The notes: generated by a model not told the origin, from the sequence alone. A DNA stretch of 64,000 nucleotides from Mycobacterium europaeum (GCF_002102155.1 NZ_LQOU01000020.1:1-64000); one strand, 5' to 3'; shown: positions 49,426-59,464, counted from the stretch's first letter. Numbers and translations: made by a program.

Positions 49426-50741
49426 TCGCCGGATCCGGCGCGCCGGCCGGTGGCGGCGACCCAGACCAGCGTGGCCACGGCCGCCACGATGTAGGCCAGG
49501 CCGGCCCAGGCCAGATACCACGGCCGGCTGATCTGCCAGATGGTCGGCTGAGCGAAGAGCAGCAGCCACGGCACGCCGACGATGGTGAGCGCGAGCCAGC
49601 CCCAGCCCACGATCCGCGCGCCGGGTCGCTCGCGCGGCGGCCCGTGGATCGCCCAGATCATCAGCGGCACCAGCCACACCCAGTGGTGGCTCCAGGAGAT
49701 CGGGGACAGCAGCAGCCCGAACAGCTCGACCACCAGCAACTTGCCCAGCCGATCGGATGGCTCCAGGGCCCGCCAGGCCAGCACGGCCAGCGCCGCCGTG
49801 ACCGCGATGGCGGTCAGGACCGGCGGCCCGAAGCCGGCGTCGTGGCCCAGGATCCGGGAGATGCCGCCGCGCCAGGATTGGTTGATCGACGTGGCGATGG
49901 GCCCCACGCGGTGCGCGTCGCCCAGCAGCTTCGTGAAGTAGTAGCGGGCCTGATCGCCGACGACCAGGACGGACACGCCGACGGTGCCGAGGAATACCAG
50001 GAAGGAGAAGGCCGCGGCGGCCCAGCGCCGCATGCCGGCCAGATAGACACCGGCGATCGCGGGGGTCAGCTTGATGCCGGCCGCCACGCCGACCAGTAGC
50101 CCCGACAGCCACCAGCGCGCGGTCAGGGCCGCGCCCAGCACCGCGAGCATCAGCAGCACGTTGACCTGCCCGTAGTCGAACGTGCTGCGCAGCGGCTCGA
50201 TCCAGATCGTGACCGCCGTCCACACCATGGCCAGGCGGCGGCCGTCGGCGCCGGGCGCCACGCCGATCAACCGCTGGCTGATCCGGATCGCCGCGTACAG
50301 CGCGGCCATCATCGCGAGCTGCCACGCGAAGGCGACCACGCCGAACGGCAGCAGGGTCAGCGGATAGAAGACGACCGCCGCGAAGGGCGGGTAGGTGAAC
50401 GGCAGCGGGAAGTCCGGCGTCTGGTCGGCGTAGACGTAGCGGTACAGGGTGCCGGGATGGTTGATGGTTGCGGCGCCGCCCAGGTAGACGTGCAGGTCGA
50501 CGAAGTTCGCGCCGTGTGGCGTCAGATAGGTCCAGCCGAGCCGCGCGGCGACGCTGGCGACCAGCAGGGCGGGCGCCGCCGCTCGCAGGAGACTCGCGAT
50601 CCGCCGGCGCGGGGGGACCGCCGCGGTGGCCGAGGTGGTGTCTATCCGCCCGACTTTAGCGATGGCCGCGGCCCCAGCGGCATCGGCAGGCCTGGCCGCG
50701 GGCGGTCGATCACCGCCGTCACTCGAAGCAATAACGATCAA
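49422..50741 (-). CDS. pimE: Alpha-1,2-mannosyltransferase PimE
   Basis: PimE uses polyprenyl-phosphate mannose to add the fifth mannose in polar phosphatidylinositol mannoside synthesis. The 439-residue GT-C (GT87) enzyme has about ten membrane segments and an aspartate in the first outer loop ([13 protein letters not shown]) at the position of the catalytic residue. The frame opens at a TTG; the true start is uncertain because no ATG or GTG gives the full N-terminus. It matches Rv1159. LpqW, also in this window, acts in the same pathway. Confidence 0.9.
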   Translation of the reverse strand: MIVIASSDGGDRPPAARPADAAGAAAIAKVGRIDTTSATAAVPPRRRIASLLRAAAPALLVASVAARLGWTYLTPHGANFVDLHVYLGGAATINHPGTLYRYVYADQTPDFPLPFTYPPFAAVVFYPLTLLPFGVVAFAWQLAMMAALYAAIRISQRLIGVAPGADGRRLAMVWTAVTIWIEPLRSTFDYGQVNVLLMLAVLGAALTARWWLSGLLVGVAAGIKLTPAIAGVYLAGMRRWAAAAFSFLVFLGTVGVSVLVVGDQARYYFTKLLGDAHRVGPIATSINQSWRGGISRILGHDAGFGPPVLTAIAVTAALAVLAWRALEPSDRLGKLLVVELFGLLLSPISWSHHWVWLVPLMIWAIHGPPRERPGARIVGWGWLALTIVGVPWLLLFAQPTIWQISRPWYLAWAGLAYIVAAVATLVWVAATGRRAGSGD

Positions 50742-50761
50742 ATAAATGCCACACGTGTCAC

Positions 50762-50789
50762 TTGAGTCCCATCAGTATCAACGTAACTT
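50762..50789 (+). promoter_or_regulatory. Putative promoter of the Rv1158c-like gene
   Basis: TTGAGT, a 16-base spacer and TAACTT lie 37 bases before the ATG at 50826, which has its own GGGAGAG site. Confidence 0.45.
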
Positions 50790-50825
50790 CGGCGGCGGAC
50801 CCGTTTTCCACAACCAGGGAGAGTC

Positions 50826-51497
50826 ATGCCAACCATCTGGACTTACATGCGTGCAGCGGCCGTCGTCGTCGGTTCGTCCGCAGCCCTACTCACGGGCGGT
50901 ATCGCCCACGCCGACCCCGTGCCGGCTCCGCCCATGCCGAACATTCCGCAGCAACTGATCAGTTCGGCGGCCAACGCGCCGCAGATCCTGCAGAACCTCG
51001 CCACCGCGCTGGGTGCGACCCCGCCGGCCGCCCCGGCAGCCCCGGGTATCACCTTCCCGGGGGTTCCGTCCGCGGCCGCGACGTCGCCGGCGTCGCCGGC
51101 CGCCGTGCCCTCGATTCCCGGGTTGCCGCAGGCGGCGACCCCGTCCGCGCCTGCGACGACGCAGGGCCTGCAGGGCCTGATTCCGGGCCTGACGCAGTCG
51201 GCACCCGCGGCACCCGCCGCCCCGGCCTCGTCCTCGATTCCCGGACTGCCGGCCATCCCGGGGCTGTCGACGCCGACCGCCCCCGCCACGCCGCCGGCCC
51301 CGCAGATCCCGCAGGCCAAGGTCGACATGCCGGCGTTCCTGCCCAACCTGCCGGTCAACATGCCCGCGCAGATGACCCTGCCGCAGGACCTGCCGGCACT
51401 GGCCGGGGCGCCCGTCGCACCGGCCGCGCCGGCAGCGCCGGCCGCACCGGCAACCGGGGCCAACCCGGTCGCCCCGCTGCTCGCCGCCCTGCCCTGA
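50826..51497 (+). CDS. Secreted Ala/Pro-rich protein (Rv1158c-like)
   Basis: The 223-residue protein has a signal peptide (MPTIWTYMRAAAVVVGSSAA onward, likely cut after AHA before DPVPAP). A long low-complexity region of Ala, Pro and short IPGLP-type repeats follows, with no recognisable catalytic domain. Position and character match Rv1158c. A similar secreted protein follows 49 bases downstream on the same strand, so the pair is probably an operon. A cell-envelope or matrix role is possible but unproven. Confidence 0.85.
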   Translation: MPTIWTYMRAAAVVVGSSAALLTGGIAHADPVPAPPMPNIPQQLISSAANAPQILQNLATALGATPPAAPAAPGITFPGVPSAAATSPASPAAVPSIPGLPQAATPSAPATTQGLQGLIPGLTQSAPAAPAAPASSSIPGLPAIPGLSTPTAPATPPAPQIPQAKVDMPAFLPNLPVNMPAQMTLPQDLPALAGAPVAPAAPAAPAAPATGANPVAPLLAALP

Positions 51498-51546
51498 CAA
51501 GTCGCCAGACAGCCAACGCCACCACCTAACGACCGGAGGACACACC

Positions 51547-52569
51547 GTGGCAACCACTTGGAATCTGTCCAAAGGTTTGGCCGCTGTCGTGACGGCATCG
51601 GCTGCCGCGTTCGGGTTCTGCCCGAGCGCGGCAGCCGATCCGGCGGCACCGCAACCGAACTCGACTCAAGAACTTCCGGGCCTGCCGGCCCTCTCCCAGC
51701 TCAGCCCGATCATTCAGCAGGCGGCCGGCAATCCGGCGCAGGCGACTCAGCTGCTCATGGCCGCCGCGCAAGCTTTCAGTCACAACCAGGGCGCGCCCAC
51801 CGAGTCCCGCAACGTGGCCGCGTCGGTGAACCAGTTCCTGGCCGAGCCCGGCGTGGCCCTGCCGGACGGCTCACCGGTGCCGCACGTGCCGGCGGCGGGC
51901 GCCGAACCGGGAACCCAGTCCCACCTGCCGACCGGCATCGACCCGGCACACGCCGCCGGCCCGGGACCGGTCGCGGCGCCGGCCGCCGCACCATCGGAGG
52001 TCGCGCCGCCCGCTTCCGCACCGGCGCCGGGGACCGTCGCACCCGTCGCCGCACCCGCACCGGTACCGCCGGCGCCGGCCGAAGCCGCACCGGCCGCCGC
52101 TCCCGCACCGGCTCCCGCGCCCGCCGCGGCTCCGGCGGCGACGCCGGGATTCGGCCCCGACGCTCCGCCCACGCAGGACTTCATGTATCCCTCGATCGGC
52201 ACCAATTGCCTTGCGGACGGCACCGGTTCGATCGCCACCGCGCTGTCGGTGGCGGGACCGGCGAAGATTCCGACCCCCGGACCGGGCCCCGGGCAGACCG
52301 CCTACGTGTTCACCGCCGTCGGCACTCCCGGCCCCGCCGAGGTGCAGAAGCTGCCGTTGAACGTCACCTGGGTGAATCTGACGACGGGCAAGTCGGGAAC
52401 GGTCGCGCTCAAGCCGCGCACCGACATCAACCCCGAGGGGCCGACGACGCTCACCGCGATCGCCGACACCGGGTCGGGCAGCGTCATGTCGACCATCTTC
52501 GGGCAGGTCACCACCAAGGAAAAGCAGTGCCAGTTCATGCCCACGATCGGCTCCACGGTGGTGCCGTAG
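51547..52569 (+). CDS. Secreted Ala/Pro-rich protein (Rv1157c-like)
   Basis: The 340-residue protein starts at GTG with GGAGGA upstream. A signal peptide (to about residue 31, SAAADP) is followed by a helical region, a Pro/Ala-rich linker (about 140-200) and a C-terminal globular domain (FMYPSIGTNCLADGTGSIAT onward) with cysteines at TNCLAD and KEKQCQF that may pair. It matches Rv1157c. The C-terminal domain is the best candidate for a folded functional part, but I do not recognise its activity. Confidence 0.87.
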   Translation: MATTWNLSKGLAAVVTASAAAFGFCPSAAADPAAPQPNSTQELPGLPALSQLSPIIQQAAGNPAQATQLLMAAAQAFSHNQGAPTESRNVAASVNQFLAEPGVALPDGSPVPHVPAAGAEPGTQSHLPTGIDPAHAAGPGPVAAPAAAPSEVAPPASAPAPGTVAPVAAPAPVPPAPAEAAPAAAPAPAPAPAAAPAATPGFGPDAPPTQDFMYPSIGTNCLADGTGSIATALSVAGPAKIPTPGPGPGQTAYVFTAVGTPGPAEVQKLPLNVTWVNLTTGKSGTVALKPRTDINPEGPTTLTAIADTGSGSVMSTIFGQVTTKEKQCQFMPTIGSTVVP

Positions 52570-52635
52570 GCCGCACCGTCTATCGCCTTGGGCGCGCGTG
52601 TCCCCGCCGGGGCACGCGCGCTCACTGCGTCGGCG

Positions 52636-52782
52636 CTAGTACGCCATGAACAGGATCGCGTCCCGGTCGTACTCGAGGCCCGGATGATCTTTGGCGAGAT
52701 GAGCCTGGGTCAGCTCGACCAGCTCGTCCTCATCCTTGCCGACGATGGCTTCCCCGCACGGACACGTCAGGTGTGTCTTCAC
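52636..52782 (-). CDS. DUF1059 small protein
   Basis: A 48-residue ORF starts at the GTG at 52782 after AAGGGAAGGG. It reads VKTHLTCPCGEAIVGKDEDE and then LVELTQAHLAKDH, the pattern of DUF1059 proteins, with CPCG and a C-terminal His. These are small conserved actinobacterial proteins of unknown function. It follows the DNA-repair-like gene with 29 bases between, so the two are probably co-transcribed. Confidence 0.8.
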   Translation of the reverse strand: MKTHLTCPCGEAIVGKDEDELVELTQAHLAKDHPGLEYDRDAILFMAY

Positions 52783-52811
52783 GTCGCCGCCCTTCCCTTC
52801 TGGTCACCGAA

Positions 52812-53384
52812 CTACTTGGCCGCCTTGGCTGCTGCCTTCATCTGCTTCTTGTAGGAACGCACCTTGCCCATCGACTGGGCGTCGACGATGTCGGCGACGG
52901 AGATGTGGGTGCCGTCCTTGCCGAACTGCCCGGCCGCGGCGCGCCACCCTTCGGCGTCGACGCCGTACTGCTTGCCCAGGAGAGCCAGGAAGATCTGCGC
53001 CTTGACCTCGCCGAACCCCGGCAGCCCCTTGATGCGGCGCAGCAGCTCCTCGCCGTCCGGGTCGCCGGAGGTCCACAGCGCCGCCGCGTCACCGTCGTAG
53101 CGGTCCACGATGATCTGGGCCAGGGCCTGGATCCGCTTGGCCATCGAGCCGGGAAAGCGGTGTATCGCAGGCTTTTCCGCACACAGGGCGGCGAACTTGT
53201 CCGGGTCGTACTCGGCGATTTCATGGGCATTCAAGCTGCCCATCCGGTCCGCGATCTTCTTGGGTCCCGAAAACGCCGTCTCGAAGGGCACCTGCTGGTC
53301 GAGAACCATCCCGATGAGCAGGGCCAGCGGGTTCTCGTCCAGCAGCGCGTCGGCCTCGGGTTCTTGAGCGAGCCACAGTTTCAC
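52812..53384 (-). CDS. HhH-GPD-type base excision DNA repair-like protein (Rv1156-like)
   Basis: The 190-residue protein resembles the HhH-GPD superfamily of DNA glycosylases. The helix-hairpin-helix is visible as LLRRIKGLPGFGEVKAQIFL near residues 113-132, followed by LLGKQYGV. The N-terminus (LLIGMVLDQQVPFETAF) fits the family. I cannot point to a definite catalytic lysine or aspartate. The GTG at 53384 is preferred because AGGGAGGT lies about 8 bases upstream; a TTG two codons earlier is too close to that site. Confidence 0.85.
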   Translation of the reverse strand: MKLWLAQEPEADALLDENPLALLIGMVLDQQVPFETAFSGPKKIADRMGSLNAHEIAEYDPDKFAALCAEKPAIHRFPGSMAKRIQALAQIIVDRYDGDAAALWTSGDPDGEELLRRIKGLPGFGEVKAQIFLALLGKQYGVDAEGWRAAAGQFGKDGTHISVADIVDAQSMGKVRSYKKQMKAAAKAAK

Positions 53385-53472
53385 CGTCAACGACCTCCCT
53401 TTCCGGTGAACACCCTAAGACCGAAGAGCTGTTGTTGGGAGACTACTCACCCCATCCCCGCGTTATCGTGGC

Positions 53473-54006
53473 GTGGTGGTGGACGAGGCCCGATTGGCGC
53501 TGATGCTGGCCCGCGACGAACTGCACGAGCTCGTCACTGCCTATTGCCGCGCCGTCGACCGCGCCGACTATGCCACGCTCCGCGGCCTGTACCACCCGGA
53601 CGCGATCGACTCGCACGGCTCGTTCTCCGCCGGCGGCGTCGAAGAATTCATCGCGCAACTGCGGGCGGCCGAACCGTATGTGCGTGTCTCCCAACACAAC
53701 ATCACCACGACGAACTTCGTGGTCGAGGGCGACACCGCCCGCGGCGAGATCTACTGCCTGGTGTTTCACACCTTCGCCGGTCCCGAGCACGACTCTGACG
53801 TCGTCATCGGCGGCCGGTACCTGGACTCCTACGCCAGACACGACGGCCGCTGGAAGTTCGCCCAGCGCACCATCGTGGCCGACTGGGCCTACCAGAACGA
53901 CCCGTCGCAGGTGAACTTCGGGCACCCCAGCACCCGGGGCAGCCTGCGCGGCCGGCCGGGCCGGGCCGACCCGTCGGTCGGCCTATTCGCCCCGCCGAGG
54001 GGCTGA
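53473..54006 (+). CDS. SnoaL-like/NTF2-fold protein
   Basis: The 177-residue protein has the cone-shaped SnoaL_4/NTF2-like fold: DELHELVTAYCRAVDRADYA, LYHPDAIDSHGSF, then HNITTTNFVVEGDTARGEIY and RYLDSYARHDGRWKFAQR. Such proteins bind small ligands or act as isomerases or dehydratases of polycyclic substrates. The start is one of three consecutive GTG codons (53473, 53476, 53479); a TATCGT box just upstream favours the second or third. Single gene, divergent from the repair-like gene. Confidence 0.85.
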   Translation: MVVDEARLALMLARDELHELVTAYCRAVDRADYATLRGLYHPDAIDSHGSFSAGGVEEFIAQLRAAEPYVRVSQHNITTTNFVVEGDTARGEIYCLVFHTFAGPEHDSDVVIGGRYLDSYARHDGRWKFAQRTIVADWAYQNDPSQVNFGHPSTRGSLRGRPGRADPSVGLFAPPRG

Positions 54007-54055
54007 ACCGGCTCCGCGCCGAACTAGCTGCGACGCAATGCTTTCCGTCCGCTAC

Positions 54056-54244
54056 TCACCCGCTCTTGCGGCGGAATTCACGCCGGTTCTCCACCGGTCC
54101 GTGTGCGCGTGACTGCTTGCCGCCGCCGCTCTTGTGGTCCGACCCGCCCGACGACTTGGCCATCTTGCGGTCGAGGGCTTCGCGGAACTTGCGCTTGGTG
54201 TCGTCGTCCGATTCCGGCGCCTCGGAAGACTTGGGTTCAGCCAT
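54056..54244 (-). CDS. DUF5302 small basic protein
   Basis: The 62-residue protein is highly charged. It begins MAEPKSSEAPESDDDTKRKF, contains REALDRKMAKS and ends SRAHGPVENRREFRRKSG. This is the pattern of DUF5302, a small conserved actinobacterial family without known function. A TAGGCT box six bases before the ATG suggests a leaderless transcript. It lies downstream of the Rv1155-like gene on the same strand but has its own promoter-like box. Confidence 0.85.
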   Translation of the reverse strand: MAEPKSSEAPESDDDTKRKFREALDRKMAKSSGGSDHKSGGGKQSRAHGPVENRREFRRKSG

Positions 54245-54250
54245 ACCGGC

Positions 54251-54256
54251 AGCCTA
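54251..54256 (-). promoter_or_regulatory. Putative -10 box (TAGGCT) for the DUF5302 gene
   Basis: TAGGCT on the minus strand ends six bases before the ATG, the spacing of a leaderless promoter. Confidence 0.45.
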
Positions 54257-54281
54257 GCCCCGGAGTGCCGAAATCGGGCGG

Positions 54282-54737
<456 letters not shown>

Positions 54738-54801
54738 CGTCGCCGGTCCAGCAACCGGTCCCGGATCAGCCCAGCACGGGCCGCCCTGGTGGAATCGGAT
54801 C

Positions 54802-55323
54802 ATGACCGAGTACGCGGCCTTCCTGCGCGGTGTCAACGTCGGCGGCGTCAACCTCAAGATGGCCGAGGTGGCGCGCGCGTTGACCGACGCCGGCTTCACC
54901 GGCGTGCGCACCATCCTGGCCAGCGGCAACGTCGTGCTTGAGTCACCCGCCGGTGCCGCGGCGGTGCGCAAGAAGGCCGAGGCCGCGCTGCGCGAGAGGT
55001 TCGGCTACGACGCCTGGGTGCTCGTTTATGACCTGGCGACGGTGCGGGCCGTCGTCGAGGCCTACCCGTTCGAGCCCGAGGTGGACGGGTATCAGTCCTA
55101 CGTCACGTTCGTCGCCGACCAAGCGGCGCTCGACGAACTCGCCGCGCTGGGCGAGGCCGCGGGCCCGCACGAGAGGATCGGGGCCGGCGCGGGCGTCATC
55201 TATTGGCAGGTGCCCAAGGGCGGCACCCTGGACAGCACCATCGGCAAGACGATGGGCAAGCCCCGCTACAAGTCCTCGACCACGACCCGCAACCTGCGCA
55301 CGCTGGCGAAGGTGTTGCGTTGA
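54802..55323 (+). CDS. DUF1697 protein
   Basis: The 173-residue protein carries the DUF1697 pattern: YAAFLRGVNVGGVNLKMAEV near the N-terminus, GVRTILASGNVVLES, and a C-terminal MGKPRYKSSTTTRNLRTLAK. This family is widespread in bacteria and has no established function. The ATG at 54802 begins the conserved MTEYAAFLRG; an upstream open frame from 54649 overlaps the divergent gene and is unlikely. Its TGA lies 10 bases from the stop of the convergent GntR gene. Confidence 0.87.
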   Translation: MTEYAAFLRGVNVGGVNLKMAEVARALTDAGFTGVRTILASGNVVLESPAGAAAVRKKAEAALRERFGYDAWVLVYDLATVRAVVEAYPFEPEVDGYQSYVTFVADQAALDELAALGEAAGPHERIGAGAGVIYWQVPKGGTLDSTIGKTMGKPRYKSSTTTRNLRTLAKVLR

Positions 55324-55333
55324 GGGGATGCGC

Positions 55334-55699
55334 TCAGTCGTCCGGCACATTCGTGAGGTAGCGCATCGCGTCGGACTTGGTCAGCCCCAGCGCCCGGGCC
55401 ACCTCGACGTACTCCTTGGCGGCGGCGGCCATCGCGGCGTCCGTCGGGTCGAAGCGGGAGATGAAAGTGCCGAAGCGGCCTCGCGTTTCGACGATCGCCG
55501 CCGACTCCAGCTCGCGGTAGGCACGGGCCACGGTGTTCGCCGCCACGCCGAGCTGCCCGGCCAGGTCACGCACCGTCGGGAGCCGCGTGCCCGGGGGCAG
55601 CGCGCCCGCCCGAACGCCGTCGATGACCTGGGTCCTGAGCTGGTCGAACAGCGGTTTGCCCGCCTTCACGTCGACCTTCAGCAAATCCCGCAGCTCCAC
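55334..55699 (-). CDS. GntR-family regulator (YtrA subfamily)
   Basis: The 121-residue protein consists mostly of the GntR winged helix-turn-helix ([20 protein letters not shown], then [20 protein letters not shown] and [12 protein letters not shown]) with a short C-terminal tail, as in the YtrA subfamily. The GTG at 55699 follows GAGG at 5 bases and gives the length I remember for Rv1152. It is divergent from cobB, so it may control its own and the sirtuin promoter. Confidence 0.92.
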   Translation of the reverse strand: MELRDLLKVDVKAGKPLFDQLRTQVIDGVRAGALPPGTRLPTVRDLAGQLGVAANTVARAYRELESAAIVETRGRFGTFISRFDPTDAAMAAAAKEYVEVARALGLTKSDAMRYLTNVPDD

Positions 55700-55724
55700 G
55701 TCCTCAGTATGTCCCAAGCACGGC

Positions 55725-55730
55725 TATCTT
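55725..55730 (+). promoter_or_regulatory. Putative -10 box (TATCTT) for leaderless cobB mRNA
   Basis: TATCTT is followed by TGTGGG and the ATG at 55737. It sits in the 37-base divergent gap with the GntR gene, so a GntR dimer bound here could control cobB. Confidence 0.45.
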
Positions 55731-55736
55731 TGTGGG

Positions 55737-56450
55737 ATGCGAGTGACGGTGCTGAGCGGCGCGGGGATCTCCGCGGAGAGCGGGGTGCCGACCTTCCGCG
55801 ACGACAAGAACGGATTGTGGGCCCGCTTCGATCCCTACGAGCTGTCCAGCACCCAGGGCTGGCGCGACAACCCCGAGCGGGTCTGGGGATGGTACTTGTG
55901 GCGTCACTACCTGGTGGCCGACGTCGCGCCCAACACCGGGCACCGCGCCATCGCCGCCTGGCAGGACGGCGCCGAGGTCAGCGTCATCACCCAGAACGTC
56001 GACGACCTGCACGAGCGCGCGGGCAGCATGCCGGTCCACCACCTGCACGGCAGCCTGTTCGAATTCCGTTGCGACCGTTGCGGTATGCCTTACAGCGGCG
56101 CGTTGCCCAAGATGCCCGAACCGATGCTGGAGGTCGAACCGCCGGTCTGCCACTGCGGTGGCCTGATCCGGCCCGACATCGTGTGGTTCGGTGAGCCGTT
56201 GCCCGACGCGCCATGGCAGCGCGCGGTCGAGGCGACCGAGGCGGCCGACGTGATGGTGGTGGTCGGGACGTCGGCGATCGTCTACCCGGCGGCCGGGCTG
56301 GCCGAGCTCGCGCTGTCCCGCGGCACGGCCGTCATCGAGGTCAATCCCGAGGTCACACCGCTGTCGCGGAACGCGACGATCAGCATCCGCGAGACGGCGA
56401 GCCAGGCGTTGCCCGGCTTGCTGCAGCGGCTGCCCGCCCTGCTCAAGTAG
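55737..56450 (+). CDS. cobB: NAD-dependent protein deacylase (sirtuin)
   Basis: The enzyme removes acetyl or related acyl groups from lysines using NAD+. The 237-residue sirtuin has [15 protein letters not shown] for NAD binding, [12 protein letters not shown], the catalytic histidine in [10 protein letters not shown] and four zinc-site cysteines in [10 protein letters not shown] and [10 protein letters not shown]. Length and sequence match Rv1151c, which is reported to deacetylate acetyl-CoA synthetase in mycobacteria. Convergent with the methyltransferase gene. Confidence 0.95.
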   Translation: MRVTVLSGAGISAESGVPTFRDDKNGLWARFDPYELSSTQGWRDNPERVWGWYLWRHYLVADVAPNTGHRAIAAWQDGAEVSVITQNVDDLHERAGSMPVHHLHGSLFEFRCDRCGMPYSGALPKMPEPMLEVEPPVCHCGGLIRPDIVWFGEPLPDAPWQRAVEATEAADVMVVVGTSAIVYPAAGLAELALSRGTAVIEVNPEVTPLSRNATISIRETASQALPGLLQRLPALLK

Positions 56451-56460
56451 CCGGCGCGGA

Positions 56461-57090
56461 CTACGGCCTGCGGGCGCGGCCCAAGAGCAGCTCCGACACC
56501 GGCATCGGCGCCCACGCCGGCAGCGTGAATTCGCGCCGGGACGCGTCCACTTCGAATCCGGCGTCCACGATCGCACGCTCGGTGTCCCGGTGGGTGTGGC
56601 AGTTGCCGAACAACCGGGGCCACACCGTCGCGTCGGCGACCCGTTGCAGGCGCCCCCGCGCGCCGGCGCTCGCCACGTGCTCGAGGTACCGCAACTCCCC
56701 ACCCGGGCGCAGCACCGAGTACAGGTGCCGCAGCACGCCGCCGGGGTCGCGCACCGAGCACAACACCAGCGAACACACCACGGCGTCGAACGGCTCACCG
56801 CCGCGGAAGTCCTCCGCCGTCTCCCCCGTCACGACCACCCGGGCGGGCACCACGTCCGCGGCGGCGCGCGCCTGGGCCGCCAGCCGCGGCTCGGGCTCCA
56901 CCGCGACCACCTCGTGGACCGACTCCGGGTAGTGGGGAAAGTTCGTCCCGATGCCCGCGCCGACCTCCAGCACGCGCCCCGACAACCCGGCCAGGTTCTC
57001 CCGGCGCAGGGCCCGGATGGACTCGGTTTCGTGGGCGGCCACGACGGGCCAGATGCGCGCGAAGAACGGGTTGTCCACCGCCGTTGTCAT
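56461..57090 (-). CDS. Class I SAM-dependent methyltransferase (Rv1147-like)
   Basis: The 209-residue protein has the SAM motif VLEVGAGIGTNFPHYP, the acidic residue in EVVAVEPEPRLAAQ, and the LVLCSVRDPGGVLRHLYSVL and LRPGGELRYLEHV segments of the Methyltransf_11 family. It resembles phosphatidylethanolamine- or ubiquinone-type methyltransferases, but the substrate is not evident. The ATG at 57090 (MTTAVDNPFFARIW) is chosen over one 32 codons upstream. It follows mmpL13 by 52 bases on the same strand, so co-expression is likely. Confidence 0.88.
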   Translation of the reverse strand: MTTAVDNPFFARIWPVVAAHETESIRALRRENLAGLSGRVLEVGAGIGTNFPHYPESVHEVVAVEPEPRLAAQARAAADVVPARVVVTGETAEDFRGGEPFDAVVCSLVLCSVRDPGGVLRHLYSVLRPGGELRYLEHVASAGARGRLQRVADATVWPRLFGNCHTHRDTERAIVDAGFEVDASRREFTLPAWAPMPVSELLLGRARRP

Positions 57091-57142
57091 ACAGGTCAAC
57101 CTTCCGATCGGATCGGCCTCAGGATAAGGGTCGCGCCGGTGC

Positions 57143-59464
57143 CTAGCCGATGTTGGGCACGGGTTCCCCCAACGGGCCACCGTCAAGCGGGATCGGCTCG
57201 GCGTATCCGGTCTCCCGCGCCCCGCCCTCGCTGATGCCGAACCGATCGTGCAGCCAGGCCAGGGGCCTGGGCGCCCACCAGTTCCACCGGCCCATCACGT
57301 GCATGAAGGCGGGCACGACGACCATCCGCACCAGGGTGGCGTCGGCGAAGACGGCGAGCGTCAGGCCGAGCCCGAACATCCGCATGAACGACACGTGGGC
57401 GGCGATCAGCGCGGCGAACGACATCGACATCACCAGCGCCGCCGCGGTGATCACCCGGCCGGTGCGCGCCACGCCGAGCGCCACGCTCTCGTCGTTGGCG
57501 GCGTCGGCCTGCTGCGGGCTCGGCTTCGCCGGTCGAGCCGCCCCGGACGCGAGCCAGTACTCACGAATGCGCGAGAGCAGGAACACCTCGTAGTCCATCG
57601 ACAGCCCGAAGGCGATGCAGAACAGCAGCACCGGCATGTTGGCGACCAGCGTCCCGCTCGGCGTCGTGCCCAGCGCGCCGAGATGCCCGTCCTGGAAGAT
57701 CCACACCAGCGCACCGAACGCGGCGGTCAGCGACAGCATGTTGCACGCCAGCGCCTTGGCCGGCAGCAGCACGCTGCCGGTGAGCAGGAACAGCAGGGCG
57801 AAGGTGATCGCGGCCATCAACCCGAGCACCAGCGGAAGGCGGTCGGTGACCGCGTCCACGCTGTCGCGGTTGACCTGGGCGACGCCGCCCATCGCGACGG
57901 ACCGGCCCGCGGGCCCGGGCACCTGGTGCAGCCGCTTGAGCTGGGCGTCGCTGGCCGCGGAGAACAGCGGCGCCGTGCTGCTGACGGTCAGGAACGCGCT
58001 GCCGTCGGCCAGGCCGGTGGCCCCGGCCGGCGGCCCGGTCCGGTTGCCGCCGACGAACGTCCCGCCGGGGGCCGACACCGCCTCCACGTCGGGCACCCGC
58101 GACAGGTCGGCGGCGTAGGAGTCGAGGTCCGCCGGTTTCAGGCCGCGCGCGTCGGGCACGACGACCGGCACGGACGTCGCGGAGTCGTCCGCGAAGTCGT
58201 TGCGCAACTGGTCGCCGACCTGGTGCGACGAGGCCGAGCGCGGCAGCACCCGGTCGTCCGGGAAACCCCATTTGACGCCCATGAACGGCAGCCCGAGCAG
58301 GAGCAGCAGCGCCACGACGGTCAGGCCGATCGGCGCCCAGCGGCGCATCACCAGCTTGCTCGAGCGGTACCAGAACGTCTCCTCGACCGGCTTGCGCACC
58401 GGCTCCGGACGCCGGAACACCCGGCGCAGCAGCCGGCGCACGTCGAGCGCGTCGAGCCGGGGGCCCAGCAGCACGATGGCGGCCGGGGTGAGCACGATCG
58501 AGGCGGTCGCGACGAAGGCCACGGTGGCCACGCCGGCGTAGGCGAACGACTTGAGGAAGTACATCGGGAACGCCACCGTCGCCGACATGGACAGCGCCAC
58601 GGTGACCGCGGAGAACAACACCGTCCGCCCGGAGGTGGCCATGGTCCGGATCAGCGCCTCGTCCCGGTCGCAGCCCTCGGCCAACTCGTCGCGGTACCGG
58701 CTGACGATGAGCAGCGTGTAGTCGATGGCCAGCGCCAGGCCCAGCGCGGTGCTCAGATTGAGCGCGAAGATCGACACCTCGGTGGTGAAGGTGATCAGCC
58801 GCAGCACCGTCATGGACCCGACGACGGCCAGCGCGCCCAGCGCCATCGGCAACGCCGCCGCCAGCAGCCCACCGAACACCCAGATCAGGATCAGGAAGCT
58901 CAGCGGCAGCGCGATCATCTCCATCACCAGCAGGTCCGCCTGGTTCTGGGTGTTGATCTGCGCGTACTGCATGGCCGCGCCGCCGGCGCGAACGGTGACG
59001 CCGTCACGGTCGTGGACGAATTGGTCCGCGATGGTCTGGGCGTTGCTCTGCGCGTAGTTCTCGCCGCCCTTGAGGTTCACCACGATCAGCCCCGACTTGC
59101 CATCGCGGCTGAGCAGGTCGGCGGCCCCCTGGGGCGGGACCGTCCAGGGTGACGATGCGTTGTACACCAGCGGTGACTTCTGCAGCTGGTTGACCAGGCC
59201 GGTGCCTACGGCGCGGGCCTGTGCGCTGTCGCTGCCGCCGGGAGCGGTCACGACGATCAGCATCTGCTGACCGCTCTGGCCGAACTTGTCGGTCAACGCC
59301 TGGATCGCGTGGGCGGACTCGGAGTGGGGATCCTGGAAGCCGCCGGGAGACAGGCTCTTGGCGACCGGGATGCCGAAGATCGCGGCGGCGGCGAAAACCA
59401 GGACACCGATGGCGATGATGCGGCGGGGCGCCGCGATGGCCATGCGGGCGATCCCCTGCAGCAT
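57143..59464 (-). CDS. mmpL13: MmpL13, RND-family membrane transporter (single intact gene)
   Basis: The 773-residue MmpL/RND exporter has twelve membrane segments in two halves. The motifs LGLALAIDYTLLIVSRYRDE (first half) and AFGLSMDYEVFLLSRIRE (second half) contain the Asp-Tyr pairs used in proton relay. In M. tuberculosis H37Rv the gene is divided into mmpL13a and mmpL13b; here it is continuous. The ATG at 59464 (MLQGIARMAIAAPRRI) follows GGAAGGG. The cargo is unknown, and the downstream methyltransferase may modify it. Confidence 0.93.
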   Translation of the reverse strand: MLQGIARMAIAAPRRIIAIGVLVFAAAAIFGIPVAKSLSPGGFQDPHSESAHAIQALTDKFGQSGQQMLIVVTAPGGSDSAQARAVGTGLVNQLQKSPLVYNASSPWTVPPQGAADLLSRDGKSGLIVVNLKGGENYAQSNAQTIADQFVHDRDGVTVRAGGAAMQYAQINTQNQADLLVMEMIALPLSFLILIWVFGGLLAAALPMALGALAVVGSMTVLRLITFTTEVSIFALNLSTALGLALAIDYTLLIVSRYRDELAEGCDRDEALIRTMATSGRTVLFSAVTVALSMSATVAFPMYFLKSFAYAGVATVAFVATASIVLTPAAIVLLGPRLDALDVRRLLRRVFRRPEPVRKPVEETFWYRSSKLVMRRWAPIGLTVVALLLLLGLPFMGVKWGFPDDRVLPRSASSHQVGDQLRNDFADDSATSVPVVVPDARGLKPADLDSYAADLSRVPDVEAVSAPGGTFVGGNRTGPPAGATGLADGSAFLTVSSTAPLFSAASDAQLKRLHQVPGPAGRSVAMGGVAQVNRDSVDAVTDRLPLVLGLMAAITFALLFLLTGSVLLPAKALACNMLSLTAAFGALVWIFQDGHLGALGTTPSGTLVANMPVLLFCIAFGLSMDYEVFLLSRIREYWLASGAARPAKPSPQQADAANDESVALGVARTGRVITAAALVMSMSFAALIAAHVSFMRMFGLGLTLAVFADATLVRMVVVPAFMHVMGRWNWWAPRPLAWLHDRFGISEGGARETGYAEPIPLDGGPLGEPVPNIG

